Shown: positions 1 to 9,609, counted from the first letter of the stretch. The stretch: DNA of 64,000 bases from Pseudoclavibacter sp. CFCC 11306 (GCF_008831235.1 NZ_WBKF01000001.1:1298529-1362528); one strand, 5' to 3'. Notes: generated by a model from the sequence alone, not told the origin. Numbers and translations: made by a program.

Positions 1-150
1 CTCGAGCAGAAAGACGTCGCCACGGCTGTCGCCCGCCTTCACGGCGGCCTCGGTTCGCTCCTGCAGGTCGAGGGCCTCGCGGTAGTCGACGAGGTCGGGG
101 GCGAGCCCGACCACCTTGATGGGGATCCCGGTGGCAGTGCTGACGTTCAC
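1..150 (-). CDS. lipB: Octanoyltransferase LipB, N-terminal fragment (runs off the window)
   Basis: The reverse strand opens a reading frame that continues past base 1. Its first residues contain PDLVDYREALDLQ followed by DVFLLE. This matches the N-terminus of actinobacterial lipoyl(octanoyl) transferases, which move octanoate from acyl carrier protein to lipoyl domains of 2-oxoacid dehydrogenases and the glycine cleavage system. I chose the GTG at 150-148. A second in-frame GTG at 159-157 overlaps a TAGTGT -10 box, so transcription probably starts at or next to the GTG at 150. The catalytic Cys and Lys lie outside the window. The gene is divergent from the hydrolase at 216. Family assignment rests on about 50 residues. 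Confidence 0.75.
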   Translation of the reverse strand, partial: MNVSTATGIPIKVVGLAPDLVDYREALDLQERTEAAVKAGDSRGDVFLLE

Positions 151-157
151 ACCTGTC

Positions 158-163
158 ACACTA
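158..163 (-). promoter_or_regulatory. -10 box of lipB, leaderless-type
   Basis: TAGTGT on the reverse strand ends 7 nt before the GTG at 150. No convincing -35 is visible. The spacing would place the transcript start at the start codon. Confidence 0.45.
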
Positions 164-202
164 TCCCATCTCGATGACACGAAATGACACCCACCACTCG
201 AC

Positions 203-208
203 CATAAT
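203..208 (+). promoter_or_regulatory. -10 box of the alpha/beta hydrolase gene
   Basis: CATAAT ends 7 nt before the ATG at 216. An overlapping TAATGT (205-210) is a second candidate. A GAGG at 211-214 is too close to the ATG to act as a normal ribosome binding site. Confidence 0.4.
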
Positions 209-215
209 GTGAGGC

Positions 216-1307
216 ATGCAGACCTTCACGCCGCCAGACGGTCGCTGGCACCCGGATGTGCTCGGCGACGACTTCGAACAGCGCACCCTGCCGTTGGGCG
301 TCGACGCAGAAGGCGACGTCTTCGCAACCCTAGTCAGATATCGGCCGAAGGATGCCGCACGCAGCGCGCAGCCCGGGCGTCTGCCCGCCGGCGGGCAGAT
401 CTTCGCCGGGTGGGACGTACTTTATGTGCACGGCTGGAACGACTACTTCTTCCACCCTCACGTCGCACGATGGTTCGCCGAACGCGGCGCGCGCTTCTAT
501 GCGCTCGACCTGCGCAAGTACGGCCGAAGCCTGCGTCCCGGGCAGACGCATGGGCTGATCTCGAATCTGAGCGAATACGACTATGACATCGCTGCGGCGC
601 TCGAGGCGATGGCAGACGATCCGTTCGAGCCGACACGAGCCAGACGCCCGCTCGAAGAGATCGCGAGCCTGCTCACTCCTGCACGCAGCCACCACGCTCA
701 CAAGCGTCGACTGGCGCTGTTCGGACATTCGACCGGCGGTCTCATCCTCAGCCTCTGGGCAGATCGGCATGCCGGTCGGGCCGACGCCCTGCTGCTCAAC
801 AGCCCCTGGCTCGAGCTGCAGGCGAAGGCCATCGGGCGACAGGTGATCGCGCCGATGCTCGAGCTGCAGTCCCGAGTCGATCCGCACAACACGCTGCCGT
901 CGATCGACTTGGGCTACTACAACCGTTCGGTCAGCGCCGAGGCCCGAGGACAGTGGACGTTCAACGAGGAGTGGCGGCTGCCCCGCGGCTGCGACATGCC
1001 GGCGATCTGGCTGTCGGCGGTGCTCGCCGGGCACGCGCGCGTCGCCGCCGGGCTCGACGTGCGCATCCCCATTCTCACCATGACCTCGGCACACAGCACG
1101 CTGTCGACCACGTGGAACGATGCGATGCTTCGCACAGACAGCGTGCTCAACGTTCGCGACGTCGCCGAGCGAGCCCTCGGCCTGGGGCCGGAGGTCACAG
1201 TGGTGCGCATCGAAGACGCCCTGCACGACATCTTTCTGTCACGACCTCGGGTGCGGCAGGCCGCCTTCGACTCGATCGCCCGTTGGGCCGGCGGCTACCT
1301 GCGCTGA
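216..1307 (+). CDS. Alpha/beta hydrolase (serine aminopeptidase/lysophospholipase type)
   Basis: A 363-residue protein with the alpha/beta-hydrolase layout. An oxyanion-side HG motif occurs in YVHGWNDYFF (around residue 72). The nucleophile elbow is GHSTGG (Ser near residue 172). A DALHDIF segment near residue 335 can supply the catalytic His, with an acid nearby. There is no signal peptide or membrane segment, so it is probably a cytoplasmic esterase or monoacylglycerol lipase-like enzyme. The substrate cannot be read from sequence. It is transcribed alone, divergent from lipB and convergent with the betaine transporter operon. Confidence 0.85.
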   Translation: MQTFTPPDGRWHPDVLGDDFEQRTLPLGVDAEGDVFATLVRYRPKDAARSAQPGRLPAGGQIFAGWDVLYVHGWNDYFFHPHVARWFAERGARFYALDLRKYGRSLRPGQTHGLISNLSEYDYDIAAALEAMADDPFEPTRARRPLEEIASLLTPARSHHAHKRRLALFGHSTGGLILSLWADRHAGRADALLLNSPWLELQAKAIGRQVIAPMLELQSRVDPHNTLPSIDLGYYNRSVSAEARGQWTFNEEWRLPRGCDMPAIWLSAVLAGHARVAAGLDVRIPILTMTSAHSTLSTTWNDAMLRTDSVLNVRDVAERALGLGPEVTVVRIEDALHDIFLSRPRVRQAAFDSIARWAGGYLR

Positions 1308-1352
1308 GGCGCCGCCGGCCTGATCATCGCGGTCGGCCGAGCAGGCGACCGC

Positions 1353-3131
1353 TCACTGCGTGAGCCGGTCGACGTATTCGCGGTTCTCGTCAGACCACTC
1401 GCGCACGGGACGCGTGTAGTCGTTGCCGTCGACGCCGCTGTTGAACATCGCGTTCTCGAGCGAGGCGAGCGTCGCGGTATCCATGCGGAAGCCGCGCATC
1501 CAGCGCACCAGATCTGGGTCGTCGTCTTCGAGACCGGCCCGGGCGAAGCTGTGAATCTGCTCGGCCTGACCGAGTGTGCCCAGTGGATCCTCGAGATCGC
1601 GGATCGGGAACGCGTCGTACGCCCAGTGCGGCTTCCACAGTGTGACCACGATGTTCTTGCCGCCACTGGTCGCGTTCTTCAGCTCGGTGAGCATCGCGGT
1701 GGTCGACGACGTCGTGTAGTCCATGCCCTGCAGACCGTACTGCGGGATCACCGCCTCTTTGGTGATGCGGGTGAGCCCGGCGCCCGGTTCGATGCCGATC
1801 AGACGGTTGTCGAACGCGTCGGCGTTCGCCGCCAGTTCGGAGAGCGACGTGATCGGAGCATCCTCGTTGACGGCGATGGTCAGCTTGGCCTCGTCGTTCC
1901 AGGCGCCCAGGTCGATCATCTTGTCGCCGTACTGCTCGATGTAGTCGCGATGGGTCTCAGGCAGCCAGGTGTCGAGCACCAAGTCGAAGCTGCCCTGCGC
2001 GACACCGGTGTAGGCGGCGGCCGGGTCGACATTGGTCAGCTGCACCTTGTACCCCTTGCCTTCGAGCTCCTGCTTCCACAGCCACGAGGCCGCAATGCCC
2101 TCGTCCCAGCCGTTCATGACGGCGATGCGCACAGTCTTCTGCGTCGAGCCGAGCCCGGAGAGACCGCCGTTGAAGATGCTCGCGAGCACCAGCACCACGA
2201 CCCCGCCCAACGCGATCAGCGTGTTGCGACGCGTGTGACTGGCAGCCGGGCCGGACGACTCCCCTGCGCCGGCATCCGCCGAAACGGGGCGCGCCGACGT
2301 CGAGACGCGACGCCCCATGGCAGAGGTCACACGGTCGAGGTAGACGGCCAGGATCACGACCGACAGCCCGGCCTCGAAGCCGAGCGCCACGTCGATGCGG
2401 CTCAGGCTCTGCACCACCGGGCTGCCGAGGCCGTCGGCTCCCACCATGGCCGCGATGACGACCATCGACAGGCTCAGCATGATCACCTGGTTCACGCCGG
2501 CCATGATCGACGGCAAGGCGAGCGGCAGCTGAATCTGCTTGAGGATGCGCCAGGGCGAGGCCCCGAACGACCGCCCCGCCTCGACGACTTCGGCATCGAC
2601 GCCGCGGATGCCGAGCTCGGTGAGACGCACGCCGGGAGCGAGCGAGAAGATGATCGCGGCGACGATGCCCGGCACCACGCCGACCGAGAAGAGAATGATC
2701 GCGGGAATCAGGTAGACGAAGGCAGGCATCGTCTGCATGAAGTCGAGCACCGGTCTGATGATCTTCGAGGCGGTCTGCGACTTCGCCGCCAGAATGCCCA
2801 GCGGCACGGCGATGATCACGGCGATCAGACTCGCGACGATCACGAGCGCGAGCGTGTCCATCGCATTCGACCACTGATTCAGCGTGTAGACGAGGGTGAG
2901 CCCGACCAGTGAGAAAAGCCCCAGACGCCAGGTCGCGACCCACGTGACCAGTGCGGCCAGCAGCAGGATCACCACCCAGAACGGCGGGGTGACGAGCAGC
3001 CAGGCGAGGCCGTCGTAGATGCCGCCGAATCCGACGCCGATGCCGGTGAAGAACCAGCCGAGCACGTCGGTGATCCAGGAGATGAAGTCGGCGACCCAGT
3101 CACCGAGCGGAATGCGAACGATGGGATCCAT
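1353..3131 (-). CDS. Glycine betaine/proline ABC transporter, permease fused to substrate-binding protein
   Basis: A 592-residue ProW-ProX fusion. The first 280 residues form a BPD-type ABC permease with about six hydrophobic segments and the coupling-helix region ELGIRGVDAEVVEAGRSFG. A basic linker and one further hydrophobic segment (near residue 305) lead into a C-terminal OpuAC-type binding domain, residues about 330-592. That domain carries aromatic residues such as the W in VTLWKPHWAYDAF that typically cage quaternary ammonium groups. The binding domain is therefore membrane-tethered on the outer face, as in OpuABC of lactococci. The ATG overlaps the proV stop (TGATG), so translation is coupled. 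Role: uptake of betaine-like osmoprotectants. Confidence 0.9.
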   Translation of the reverse strand: MDPIVRIPLGDWVADFISWITDVLGWFFTGIGVGFGGIYDGLAWLLVTPPFWVVILLLAALVTWVATWRLGLFSLVGLTLVYTLNQWSNAMDTLALVIVASLIAVIIAVPLGILAAKSQTASKIIRPVLDFMQTMPAFVYLIPAIILFSVGVVPGIVAAIIFSLAPGVRLTELGIRGVDAEVVEAGRSFGASPWRILKQIQLPLALPSIMAGVNQVIMLSLSMVVIAAMVGADGLGSPVVQSLSRIDVALGFEAGLSVVILAVYLDRVTSAMGRRVSTSARPVSADAGAGESSGPAASHTRRNTLIALGGVVVLVLASIFNGGLSGLGSTQKTVRIAVMNGWDEGIAASWLWKQELEGKGYKVQLTNVDPAAAYTGVAQGSFDLVLDTWLPETHRDYIEQYGDKMIDLGAWNDEAKLTIAVNEDAPITSLSELAANADAFDNRLIGIEPGAGLTRITKEAVIPQYGLQGMDYTTSSTTAMLTELKNATSGGKNIVVTLWKPHWAYDAFPIRDLEDPLGTLGQAEQIHSFARAGLEDDDPDLVRWMRGFRMDTATLASLENAMFNSGVDGNDYTRPVREWSDENREYVDRLTQ

Positions 3132-4516
3132 CAGTTGACCTCCTCTCGGTCGTCAGCCGCCGCTTCGGGCGCAGCCACGGCATCCGCTGTCGCACCGGTG
3201 CCGATGCTCACCGACTCGCGAGGTTCGCCTCCGCTGTCGATGGCGCCCTGCAGCGCTGCGTGCGCCTGCTCGGTCAGGGTGTCGCCCTCGGCCAGCGCCC
3301 GCACCTCCGGGGTGATCACGTCGATCGCCTGCGTCGTCGCCGGCACGCTGCCGAGCGAGGCCAGCAGCGTGGCGCGTGGGATGCCCCCGAGCAGCCGACC
3401 GTGGTCGTCGACGACGCCGAGTGGGATCTTCGAGATGACCGACGGGCGCACCAGATCGGCCAGCAGCTCGTCGGGGCCGACGGTGATCGAGGGCTGCACG
3501 ACCGAGCTGAGATCGGTGACGCCGTCTTTGATGAGACGGGTCGCGTCGCGGTCCGAGACCACTCCGCGGTATTTGCGGCCGCGGTCGAGCACGAACACGA
3601 AGGGGATCTGCTGCTCGCGCATCAGCCGAAGCGCAGTGCGCGGGCCCGAACCGATCTGCACCTGACCGAGGATCGGCTCCATCACACTGCGCGCGGTGAG
3701 CACGCGCGCACGGTCGACGTCCTGCACGAACTGCGCGACGTAGTCGTTCGCCGGGTCGGTGAGGATGTCTTCGGGCGTGCCGCTCTGCACGATGCGTCCG
3801 TCGCGCATCACCGCGACGCGGTCGCCGAGGAACATCGCCTCGTTCAGGTCGTGTGTGATGAAGACGATGGTCTTCTTGAGGTCTTCCTGCAGGTCGAGCA
3901 GCTGCTCCTGCATCTCTCGGCGAATCAGCGGGTCGAGCGCCGAGAACGCCTCGTCCATGAGCAGGATGTCGGTGTCGGCGGCGAGCGCACGCGCCAGCCC
4001 GACGCGCTGCTGCATGCCGCCCGAGAGCTCGCCGGGATACTTGCTCGCCCAGTCACGCAGCCCGACGCGTTCGAGCACCGTGATGGCCCGCTCGGTGCGT
4101 TCGGCCAGGTCGACGCCCTGCACCTCGAGGCCGTATGCGGCGTTCTCGAGCACGGTGCGGTTGGGCAGCAGGGCGAAGTGCTGGAAGACCATCGAGATGC
4201 GTTTGCGACGCAGCGCGCGCAGCTCTTTGGGATCGAGATCGCTCAAGTCATGGCCGAAGATGCTGACCGACCCTGCGGTCGGTTCGTTGAGCCCGTTCAG
4301 CATGCGGATCAGCGTGGACTTGCCCGAACCCGACAGCCCCATGACGACGAAGAACTCGCCGCGATCGACGGTGAAACTGGCATCGATGACCGCGGCTGTG
4401 CCGAGCTGGGTGAGCTCGCTGCGGTCGGCGCCCTCTTTGAGGCGCCGAATCACTTCTTGGGGTTTTCTGCCGAACACCTTGTACAGATGTTCGACTTCGA
4501 TCACGGCAGACGTCAT
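3131..4516 (-). CDS. proV: Glycine betaine/proline ABC transporter ATP-binding protein
   Basis: A 461-residue ProV/OpuAA-type ATPase. Walker A is GLSGSGKST (near residue 60), the signature is LSGGMQQRVGLARA, Walker B is ILLMDEAFSALD, and the switch His is in FITHDLNEA. The C-terminal third (about 275-400) looks like a tandem CBS pair, the ionic-strength sensor in OpuA-like systems. GGAGG sits 5 nt before the ATG at 4516, while the upstream in-frame GTG (4522) has no room for a ribosome binding site, so I prefer 4516. First gene of a two-gene operon with the fused permease/binding protein. Likely induced or activated by osmotic stress, but no operator is identifiable. Confidence 0.92.
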   Translation of the reverse strand: MTSAVIEVEHLYKVFGRKPQEVIRRLKEGADRSELTQLGTAAVIDASFTVDRGEFFVVMGLSGSGKSTLIRMLNGLNEPTAGSVSIFGHDLSDLDPKELRALRRKRISMVFQHFALLPNRTVLENAAYGLEVQGVDLAERTERAITVLERVGLRDWASKYPGELSGGMQQRVGLARALAADTDILLMDEAFSALDPLIRREMQEQLLDLQEDLKKTIVFITHDLNEAMFLGDRVAVMRDGRIVQSGTPEDILTDPANDYVAQFVQDVDRARVLTARSVMEPILGQVQIGSGPRTALRLMREQQIPFVFVLDRGRKYRGVVSDRDATRLIKDGVTDLSSVVQPSITVGPDELLADLVRPSVISKIPLGVVDDHGRLLGGIPRATLLASLGSVPATTQAIDVITPEVRALAEGDTLTEQAHAALQGAIDSGGEPRESVSIGTGATADAVAAPEAAADDREEVN

Positions 4517-4868
4517 GCTCACCTCCGTGGCACGTCGTCGGGAGCTGGCGCTGCAATGCGTGGCGCTCAGACGTCGTGCCGAGTGTCGCGAACGGGTCGC
4601 CGCGGGTCTGAGACACTCACCGGATCAAGCCTGGCCTTCATGGCGGCGATCAGTGAGACCATACGTGCGCGGTTCGCACGCCCCTGCGACAACCATACGA
4701 ATGACCGCGGAGCAGAGCCCGTCGCGATCACGCGCGTTCTAATGTGCTCCAAGCAGTGTACGCCACTGCGCCGCGACTTCTTTACCTGGTGAAAGAGATG
4801 TGGAGCCGAGCCCTCAGGCCCGACCCCACATCCGCGACTCACGGCGCTGTCATCGCAGCGGTCTCACG
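4517..4868. other. Intergenic region between proV and clpB
   Basis: About 350 bp with no supported gene. It should hold the proV promoter; two CGTATGGT motifs on the reverse strand (around 4658-4665 and 4692-4699) resemble TANNNT -10 boxes, but no -35 is clear. The clpB-proximal end holds the inverted repeat listed separately. Confidence 0.4.
4797..4832 (-). terminator. Possible terminator downstream of clpB
   Basis: A 7-bp stem, GATGTGG with CCACATC, encloses a GC-rich loop that can pair further. It lies 37 bp beyond the clpB stop. No strong U-run follows on the reverse strand, so this is a weak call. Confidence 0.35.
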
Positions 4869-7067
4869 TCAGCCCTCGACGACCCCCTCGGCATCGACCT
4901 CCAAGCCGTCTCCGTCAGGCTTCACCGTGACGCGCACGCTCTGCCCGTCACGCACCTCGCCGGCCAGCAGCTTCGTGGCGAGCTGGTCGTCGACCTGTTT
5001 CTGCACCAGACGACGCAGCGGGCGAGCTCCATAGACCGGGTCGTACCCCTTGTCTGCCAGCCAGGTCTTCGCCTCGGGCGAGACGACCAGGCGCAGCCGG
5101 CGCGACTCCAGGCGAACGCCGAGCCGTTTGATGTACAGATCGACGATCTTCGTGAGCTCCTCTTTGGTGAGCGAATCGAAGAGCACGATGTCATCGAGGC
5201 GGTTCAGGAACTCCGGCTTGAACGTCTGATGCACGACCTGCATGACCCGCTCGCGCTTGACGTCGTCGGCGAGCGATGCGTCGATCAGGAACTGGCTGCC
5301 CAAGTTCGACGTGAGAATCAGAATCGTATTGCGGAAGTCGACCGTACGACCCTGACCATCGGTCAGGCGACCGTCGTCGAGCACCTGCAGCAGCACGTCG
5401 AAGACGTCGGGATGAGCTTTCTCGACCTCATCGAGCAGCACCACTGAGTACGGGCGGCGCCGCACGGCCTCGGTCAGCTGACCTCCCTGTTCGTAGCCCA
5501 CGTAGCCCGGAGGAGCTCCGACGAGACGAGAGACCGTGTGCTTCTCTCCGTACTCCGACATGTCGATGCGTACGATCGCGCGTTCGTCGTCGAAGAGAAA
5601 CTCGGCGAGCGCCTTCGCCAGCTCGGTCTTGCCCACACCGGTCGGCCCCAAGAACAGAAACGATCCGGTCGGACGATTCGGGTCGGCGATGCCTGCGCGG
5701 GTGCGCCGAACGGCCTCGGCGACCGCGTGAACGGCGGCCTTCTGCCCGATCAGACGCTTGCCCAGCTCGTCTTCGAGGTGCAGCAGCTTCTCGGTCTCGC
5801 CCTGCAGCAGCTTGCCGACGGGGATGCCGGTCCAGGCTGCCACGACTTCGGCGATGTCGTCTTCGGTCACCTCGGTGCTGACCATGCGCTCGCCATTGTG
5901 CTCGGCGGTCTGTTCGGCCTCTTCCGCCTGTTTCAGCTGGCCCTCGATGGCACGAAGCCTGCTCTCGATCTCAGACAGCTTCTTCCAGACGCCCGGATCA
6001 TTGCTGCCGCTGGCGAGCTGCTCGTTGAGCAGCCGCTCCTGCTGCTTCTCAAGGTCGGCTTTGCGCTCGCGCAGCTCTTTCGCGCCTTGGAAGACCTGAC
6101 GCTCCGACTCCCAGCGCGTCTTCAGCTCGTCGAGATCATGCTCGACCTTCGCTTTGTTCTTCTGCACGTCTTTCAGACGATCCTGGCTCGCCGCATCAGA
6201 CTCCTTCTTCAGCGAGGCCTCGGCGATGTTCAGTCGTGCGAGCTCACGGTTGAGCGCGTCGATCTCTTCAGGCGAAGACTCCTGCTCCATCTTGAGTCGG
6301 CTGGCCGCTTCGTCCATCAGGTCGATGGCCTTGTCGGGCAGCTGACGATCGGGGATGTAGCGATTCGACAGCTGTGCGGCTGCGACGAGCGCACCGTCAG
6401 TGATGCGCACCCCGTGGAAGTTCACGTACGTGTCTTTCAGACCGCGCAGGATCGCCACGGTGTCTTCGACACTGGGCTCGCCGACATAGACCTGCTGGAA
6501 GCGACGCTCCAGTGCGGAGTCTTTCTCGATGTACTCGCGATACTCGTTCAGGGTGGTCGCGCCGATCAGGCGCAGCTCGCCACGAGCCAGCATCGGCTTC
6601 AGCATGTTCGCGGCGTCCTGCCCGTCACCGGCGCCCGCACCCACCAGCGTGTGGATCTCGTCGATGAAGGTGATGACCTGGCCTTCGCTCGCCTTGATCT
6701 CGGCGAGCACCTTCTTCAGCCGCTCTTCGAACTCGCCGCGATACTTTGCACCGGCGACGAGTGCGCCCAGATCGAGCGAGATGAGCTTTTTGTCTTTCAG
6801 TGAGTCTGGAACGTCTCCCTTCACGATGCGCTGTGCGAGCCCTTCGACGACGGCCGTCTTGCCGACGCCGGGCTCGCCGATGAGCACCGGATTGTTCTTC
6901 GTGCGACGGGTGAGCACCTGCGACACCCGACGAATCTCGGCGTCGCGACCGATCACCGGGTCAAGCTTTCCGCTCTTCGCGATCTCGGTCAGATCGGTGC
7001 CGTACTGCTCGAGCGCCGACTTCTCCTCCTGCTGATTGGGCTGTTGGCCCTGTGGCTGCTGTGCCAT
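4869..7067 (-). CDS. clpB: ATP-dependent disaggregase ClpB lacking the N-terminal domain
   Basis: A 732-residue Hsp100 protein; ClpB is usually about 860. It begins with a Gln-rich tail and enters NBD1 at once ([12 protein letters not shown]). Walker A1 GEPGVGKT is near residue 64 and Walker A2 GPTGVGKT near 474. Between them lies the charged coiled-coil middle domain (about 280-400) that binds DnaK. The substrate-binding Clp_N domain is absent. AAAGGAG precedes the ATG, and the upstream DNA is a HAIR-containing promoter rather than lost coding sequence, so the short form looks genuine. It works with DnaK-DnaJ-GrpE to resolve aggregates and is probably repressed by HspR through the HAIR at 7202-7222. 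Confidence 0.95.
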   Translation of the reverse strand: MAQQPQGQQPNQQEEKSALEQYGTDLTEIAKSGKLDPVIGRDAEIRRVSQVLTRRTKNNPVLIGEPGVGKTAVVEGLAQRIVKGDVPDSLKDKKLISLDLGALVAGAKYRGEFEERLKKVLAEIKASEGQVITFIDEIHTLVGAGAGDGQDAANMLKPMLARGELRLIGATTLNEYREYIEKDSALERRFQQVYVGEPSVEDTVAILRGLKDTYVNFHGVRITDGALVAAAQLSNRYIPDRQLPDKAIDLMDEAASRLKMEQESSPEEIDALNRELARLNIAEASLKKESDAASQDRLKDVQKNKAKVEHDLDELKTRWESERQVFQGAKELRERKADLEKQQERLLNEQLASGSNDPGVWKKLSEIESRLRAIEGQLKQAEEAEQTAEHNGERMVSTEVTEDDIAEVVAAWTGIPVGKLLQGETEKLLHLEDELGKRLIGQKAAVHAVAEAVRRTRAGIADPNRPTGSFLFLGPTGVGKTELAKALAEFLFDDERAIVRIDMSEYGEKHTVSRLVGAPPGYVGYEQGGQLTEAVRRRPYSVVLLDEVEKAHPDVFDVLLQVLDDGRLTDGQGRTVDFRNTILILTSNLGSQFLIDASLADDVKRERVMQVVHQTFKPEFLNRLDDIVLFDSLTKEELTKIVDLYIKRLGVRLESRRLRLVVSPEAKTWLADKGYDPVYGARPLRRLVQKQVDDQLATKLLAGEVRDGQSVRVTVKPDGDGLEVDAEGVVEG

Positions 7068-7201
7068 GCTGTCTCCTTTCGTGCGGCGAGCCCTGTCGTC
7101 TCGTCCGCACCTGCGGTGAAACCTCAGTCAGACATGTGCGATACCTGGGGCCGCCACCGCGACCCCACTCTCACGTTCACATCTCTCACAACTCCTCACA
7201 A

Positions 7202-7222
7202 CTTGAGTCTATTCCACTCAAC
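7202..7222. promoter_or_regulatory. HAIR operator (HspR-binding) upstream of clpB
   Basis: CTTGAGT, 7 nt, ACTCAAC: one mismatch to the HAIR consensus CTTGAGT-N7-ACTCAAG bound by HspR. It lies about 135-155 bp upstream of the clpB start. The hspR gene is in this window at 28801-29250. Confidence 0.85.
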
Positions 7223-7426
7223 TTTGATTCGCACAGCCGATGTGAGGCCCTGCGGTCGCCGCCGGCTGAACGTCGCCCGCAGCACACCGACCAAGAACAC
7301 CTGTGCTGCGCAGGTCACCGGCGACATCTGCCGCGTCACCACTACAGTGATGCAGAGAGCGCAGCACCAGTCAGTCGGTCACAGCGCAGCCGCGAAGTCG
7401 GCGCAGCCCGACGAGGAAAGGCCCCC

Positions 7427-8380
7427 ATGTCGAGACAGCATGCCCAGTCCGTCAGCTTCGACGAGCTCGTCGGAGACGCCGAAGACGCCCCCACGCGGGA
7501 GCGCCGCAGCATCGGCTCGCGCTGGGCGAGCTTCTTCTCGGGCCTGCTTCTGACCCTCGCCGTGCTGGCCTCGCCGCTGGCCATGGGAGGTTGGTGGCTC
7601 GAGCACGATCTGCTCGACACCGACGCGTTCGTGGCCCAGAACGCCGATCTGATCAACGACTCGAACGTTCGCGACGCCATCGTGGCGAAAGCGACCAACA
7701 CGATCAAGGCACGGGTCACCCTGCCCGCCGGGGCACAGGCCGTCATCGGCGACGCGGTGCAGAAAGATCTGCGAGCCGGGATCGACGCCGCCCTCGCCCC
7801 GGACACCATGCAGCAGACGTGGCGTGCCCTGCTCTCCGCGTCGCACCAGCAGAACGTCGCGGCCCTGCGCGGCGAGACGACTCCCGCCGACGACTCGTTC
7901 ACCCTGCAGCTCGGCCCCCTCGTCGACCAGGCACGCACCCAGCTGGCCACGATCAACGCACCGCTGGCCGCCATGCTGCCTGATGCCGACATCACGATGC
8001 CCATCGGCCCGACCGGGTCGATCGAGAAGGCCAAGCCCGTCGTGGCGATCGCCGATCAGTACGCCACTCCGCTGATCGCCGGCGTCGTCATCGCATTGGT
8101 CGCCGGCGTTGCGCTGGCGGCCGGCGGGCGGATGCGAGCGCTGAGTCGCGTGGCCACGTGGCTGGTGGTCGCGTGTGCGGCGACCTTCGCGCTCGCACGT
8201 GCCGGCGCCTGGCTGATGGCGAATCTGCTGCAGCGCCAGCTGGGCGACGCCGCACAGCCGCTCTTCACCAGCGTGACGATGCCGCTGCAGACGCTGGCCA
8301 CCGTCATCGGCGTGGTCTTCTTAGTGGTTGCCCTGGTCAGCCGAACGATCTTCGTGATCGCTCGACGCCGCCGCGCCTGA
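7427..8380 (+). CDS. Integral membrane protein of unknown function
   Basis: A 317-residue protein with four predicted membrane segments: near residues 33-55 (FFSGLLLTLAVLASPLAMGG), 210-230, 245-265 and 290-312. A 150-residue hydrophilic, presumably extracellular, stretch lies between the first and second. This layout recurs in uncharacterised actinobacterial membrane proteins; I recognise no catalytic motif. The start at 7427 is favoured by GAGGAAAGG a few bases upstream. The last 60 bp overlap the 3' end of the convergent glycosyltransferase gene. Confidence 0.7.
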   Translation: MSRQHAQSVSFDELVGDAEDAPTRERRSIGSRWASFFSGLLLTLAVLASPLAMGGWWLEHDLLDTDAFVAQNADLINDSNVRDAIVAKATNTIKARVTLPAGAQAVIGDAVQKDLRAGIDAALAPDTMQQTWRALLSASHQQNVAALRGETTPADDSFTLQLGPLVDQARTQLATINAPLAAMLPDADITMPIGPTGSIEKAKPVVAIADQYATPLIAGVVIALVAGVALAAGGRMRALSRVATWLVVACAATFALARAGAWLMANLLQRQLGDAAQPLFTSVTMPLQTLATVIGVVFLVVALVSRTIFVIARRRRA

Positions 8381-9607
8381 GCGTCGCACGGTCGTTCGCG
8401 CGCCGATCAGGGCTCGATACCGTCGCAGCATCTGCTCGGTGAGCCGGCTCTGCAGCCAGCGCATGCGATCGACGCCGGTGACGCGCAGCTCACGGCCATC
8501 GGCTCGATTCTGTTCGATCGCGGCGACGGCCTCGTCGATCGCTCGCACGAGGTCGGCGGTCGACGTGCCCGCCGTCACCCAGCTCGGCCGTACGTCGACC
8601 TCGTCGGCGATCGCACGATCGCAGAACACCACCGGGGTGCCGAGTGCCGAGGCCTCGTACACGGTCATGCCCTGGGTCTCGAACCCCACGGAGGTCTGCA
8701 GCAGTGCGTCCGACCGAGCGATCGCGCGCAGCGCCTCAGGATGCGACACAGCGCCGTACAGCCGCACCCGAGAGCTGATGCCCAGTTCGTCGATGCGCCG
8801 TCGCACCATCGCTTCGAGCAGCCCGTGACCGTAGACGTGCAGCTCGGCCGAGGCTGCGGCTGCGCGCTCGCTTGCGGCGAACGCCTCGACGGCCTCGACG
8901 ATGCGCTTCTCGCTGCTCATGCGCCCCAGCCAGACGAGCCGAATCGGCGCAGATTCCTGAGGCTCTGCCCCGGCCTGGGCCTGCGCGATCAGTCGGTCGT
9001 CGACGCCCGTCGGCATCACGATCGCTCCCTCGACCCCATGCTCGTGCAGCCGTCGGGCGAAGTGCGCGCTGGGAGAGATCACCACTCGGGCCGCGGCGGT
9101 GAGCTCGGCGAGATATCGCCACGCCCCCCGAGCGCGAGGTGACACGGGCAGCGAACGCCCCAGGAGCATCCGCCGCCAGGCACGCAGCGCGACGAACACC
9201 AGACCTGCCAGCGGCGTGACTGCGCGCGTGCCGGAGTCGACGTCGTTGTGCAGCGTGTGCACCACCGGCGCGTGCAGCAGTCGTGCGATGCGGTAGCCGA
9301 TCAGCGCGCCCCAGAAGTCGCCCTGCACGTGCACGACGTCGACCGGCGGAAGCTGGCCAAGGCGCTGCAGCAGAAGACGGTCGATGCGGCGCCCTGGCCA
9401 GGACATGCCGTACTCGCCGTCACGGGTGATGCGCATCGAGGGCAGGTCGATGTCATGAACGCGGGGCGGATGCGGCCGGTGCAGACGTGGGGCCACCACC
9501 GTGGCGAGATGGCCGGCTTCGGTCAGCGCCGCCTGCTGCTGCCGAATCGACACCTGCGCCCCGCCGAGGGAGTCGGCGTGCTGGTCGGTGACGATGAGCA
9601 CATGCAT
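8321..9607 (-). CDS. GT4-family glycosyltransferase (first-position homologue 1)
   Basis: A 428-residue GT-B glycosyltransferase. The N-terminal acceptor domain begins MHVLIVTDQHADSLGGAQVS. The nucleotide-sugar domain contains LVWLGRMSSEKR and the EX7E motif ETQGMTVYE (near residue 300), diagnostic of retaining GT4 enzymes. Such enzymes in actinobacteria mannosylate phosphatidylinositol, glycolipids or lipoglycans at the cytoplasmic face; the exact acceptor cannot be read. The ATG lies 2 bp after the stop of the second glycosyltransferase, so the two are co-transcribed and probably act in the same pathway. The 3' end overlaps the convergent membrane-protein gene by 60 bp. Confidence 0.85.
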   Translation of the reverse strand: MHVLIVTDQHADSLGGAQVSIRQQQAALTEAGHLATVVAPRLHRPHPPRVHDIDLPSMRITRDGEYGMSWPGRRIDRLLLQRLGQLPPVDVVHVQGDFWGALIGYRIARLLHAPVVHTLHNDVDSGTRAVTPLAGLVFVALRAWRRMLLGRSLPVSPRARGAWRYLAELTAAARVVISPSAHFARRLHEHGVEGAIVMPTGVDDRLIAQAQAGAEPQESAPIRLVWLGRMSSEKRIVEAVEAFAASERAAAASAELHVYGHGLLEAMVRRRIDELGISSRVRLYGAVSHPEALRAIARSDALLQTSVGFETQGMTVYEASALGTPVVFCDRAIADEVDVRPSWVTAGTSTADLVRAIDEAVAAIEQNRADGRELRVTGVDRMRWLQSRLTEQMLRRYRALIGARTTVRRSGAAASSDHEDRSADQGNH

Positions 9608-9609
9608 GA

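Noticed and set aside
5538-6803. 421-codon forward frame opposite clpB
   Set aside because: Antisense shadow; composition typical of reverse-complemented coding DNA, no ribosome binding site.
7052-7426. N-terminal extension of the membrane protein at 7427
   Set aside because: It would run through the clpB promoter and HAIR operator; the ATG at 7427 has a good ribosome binding site.
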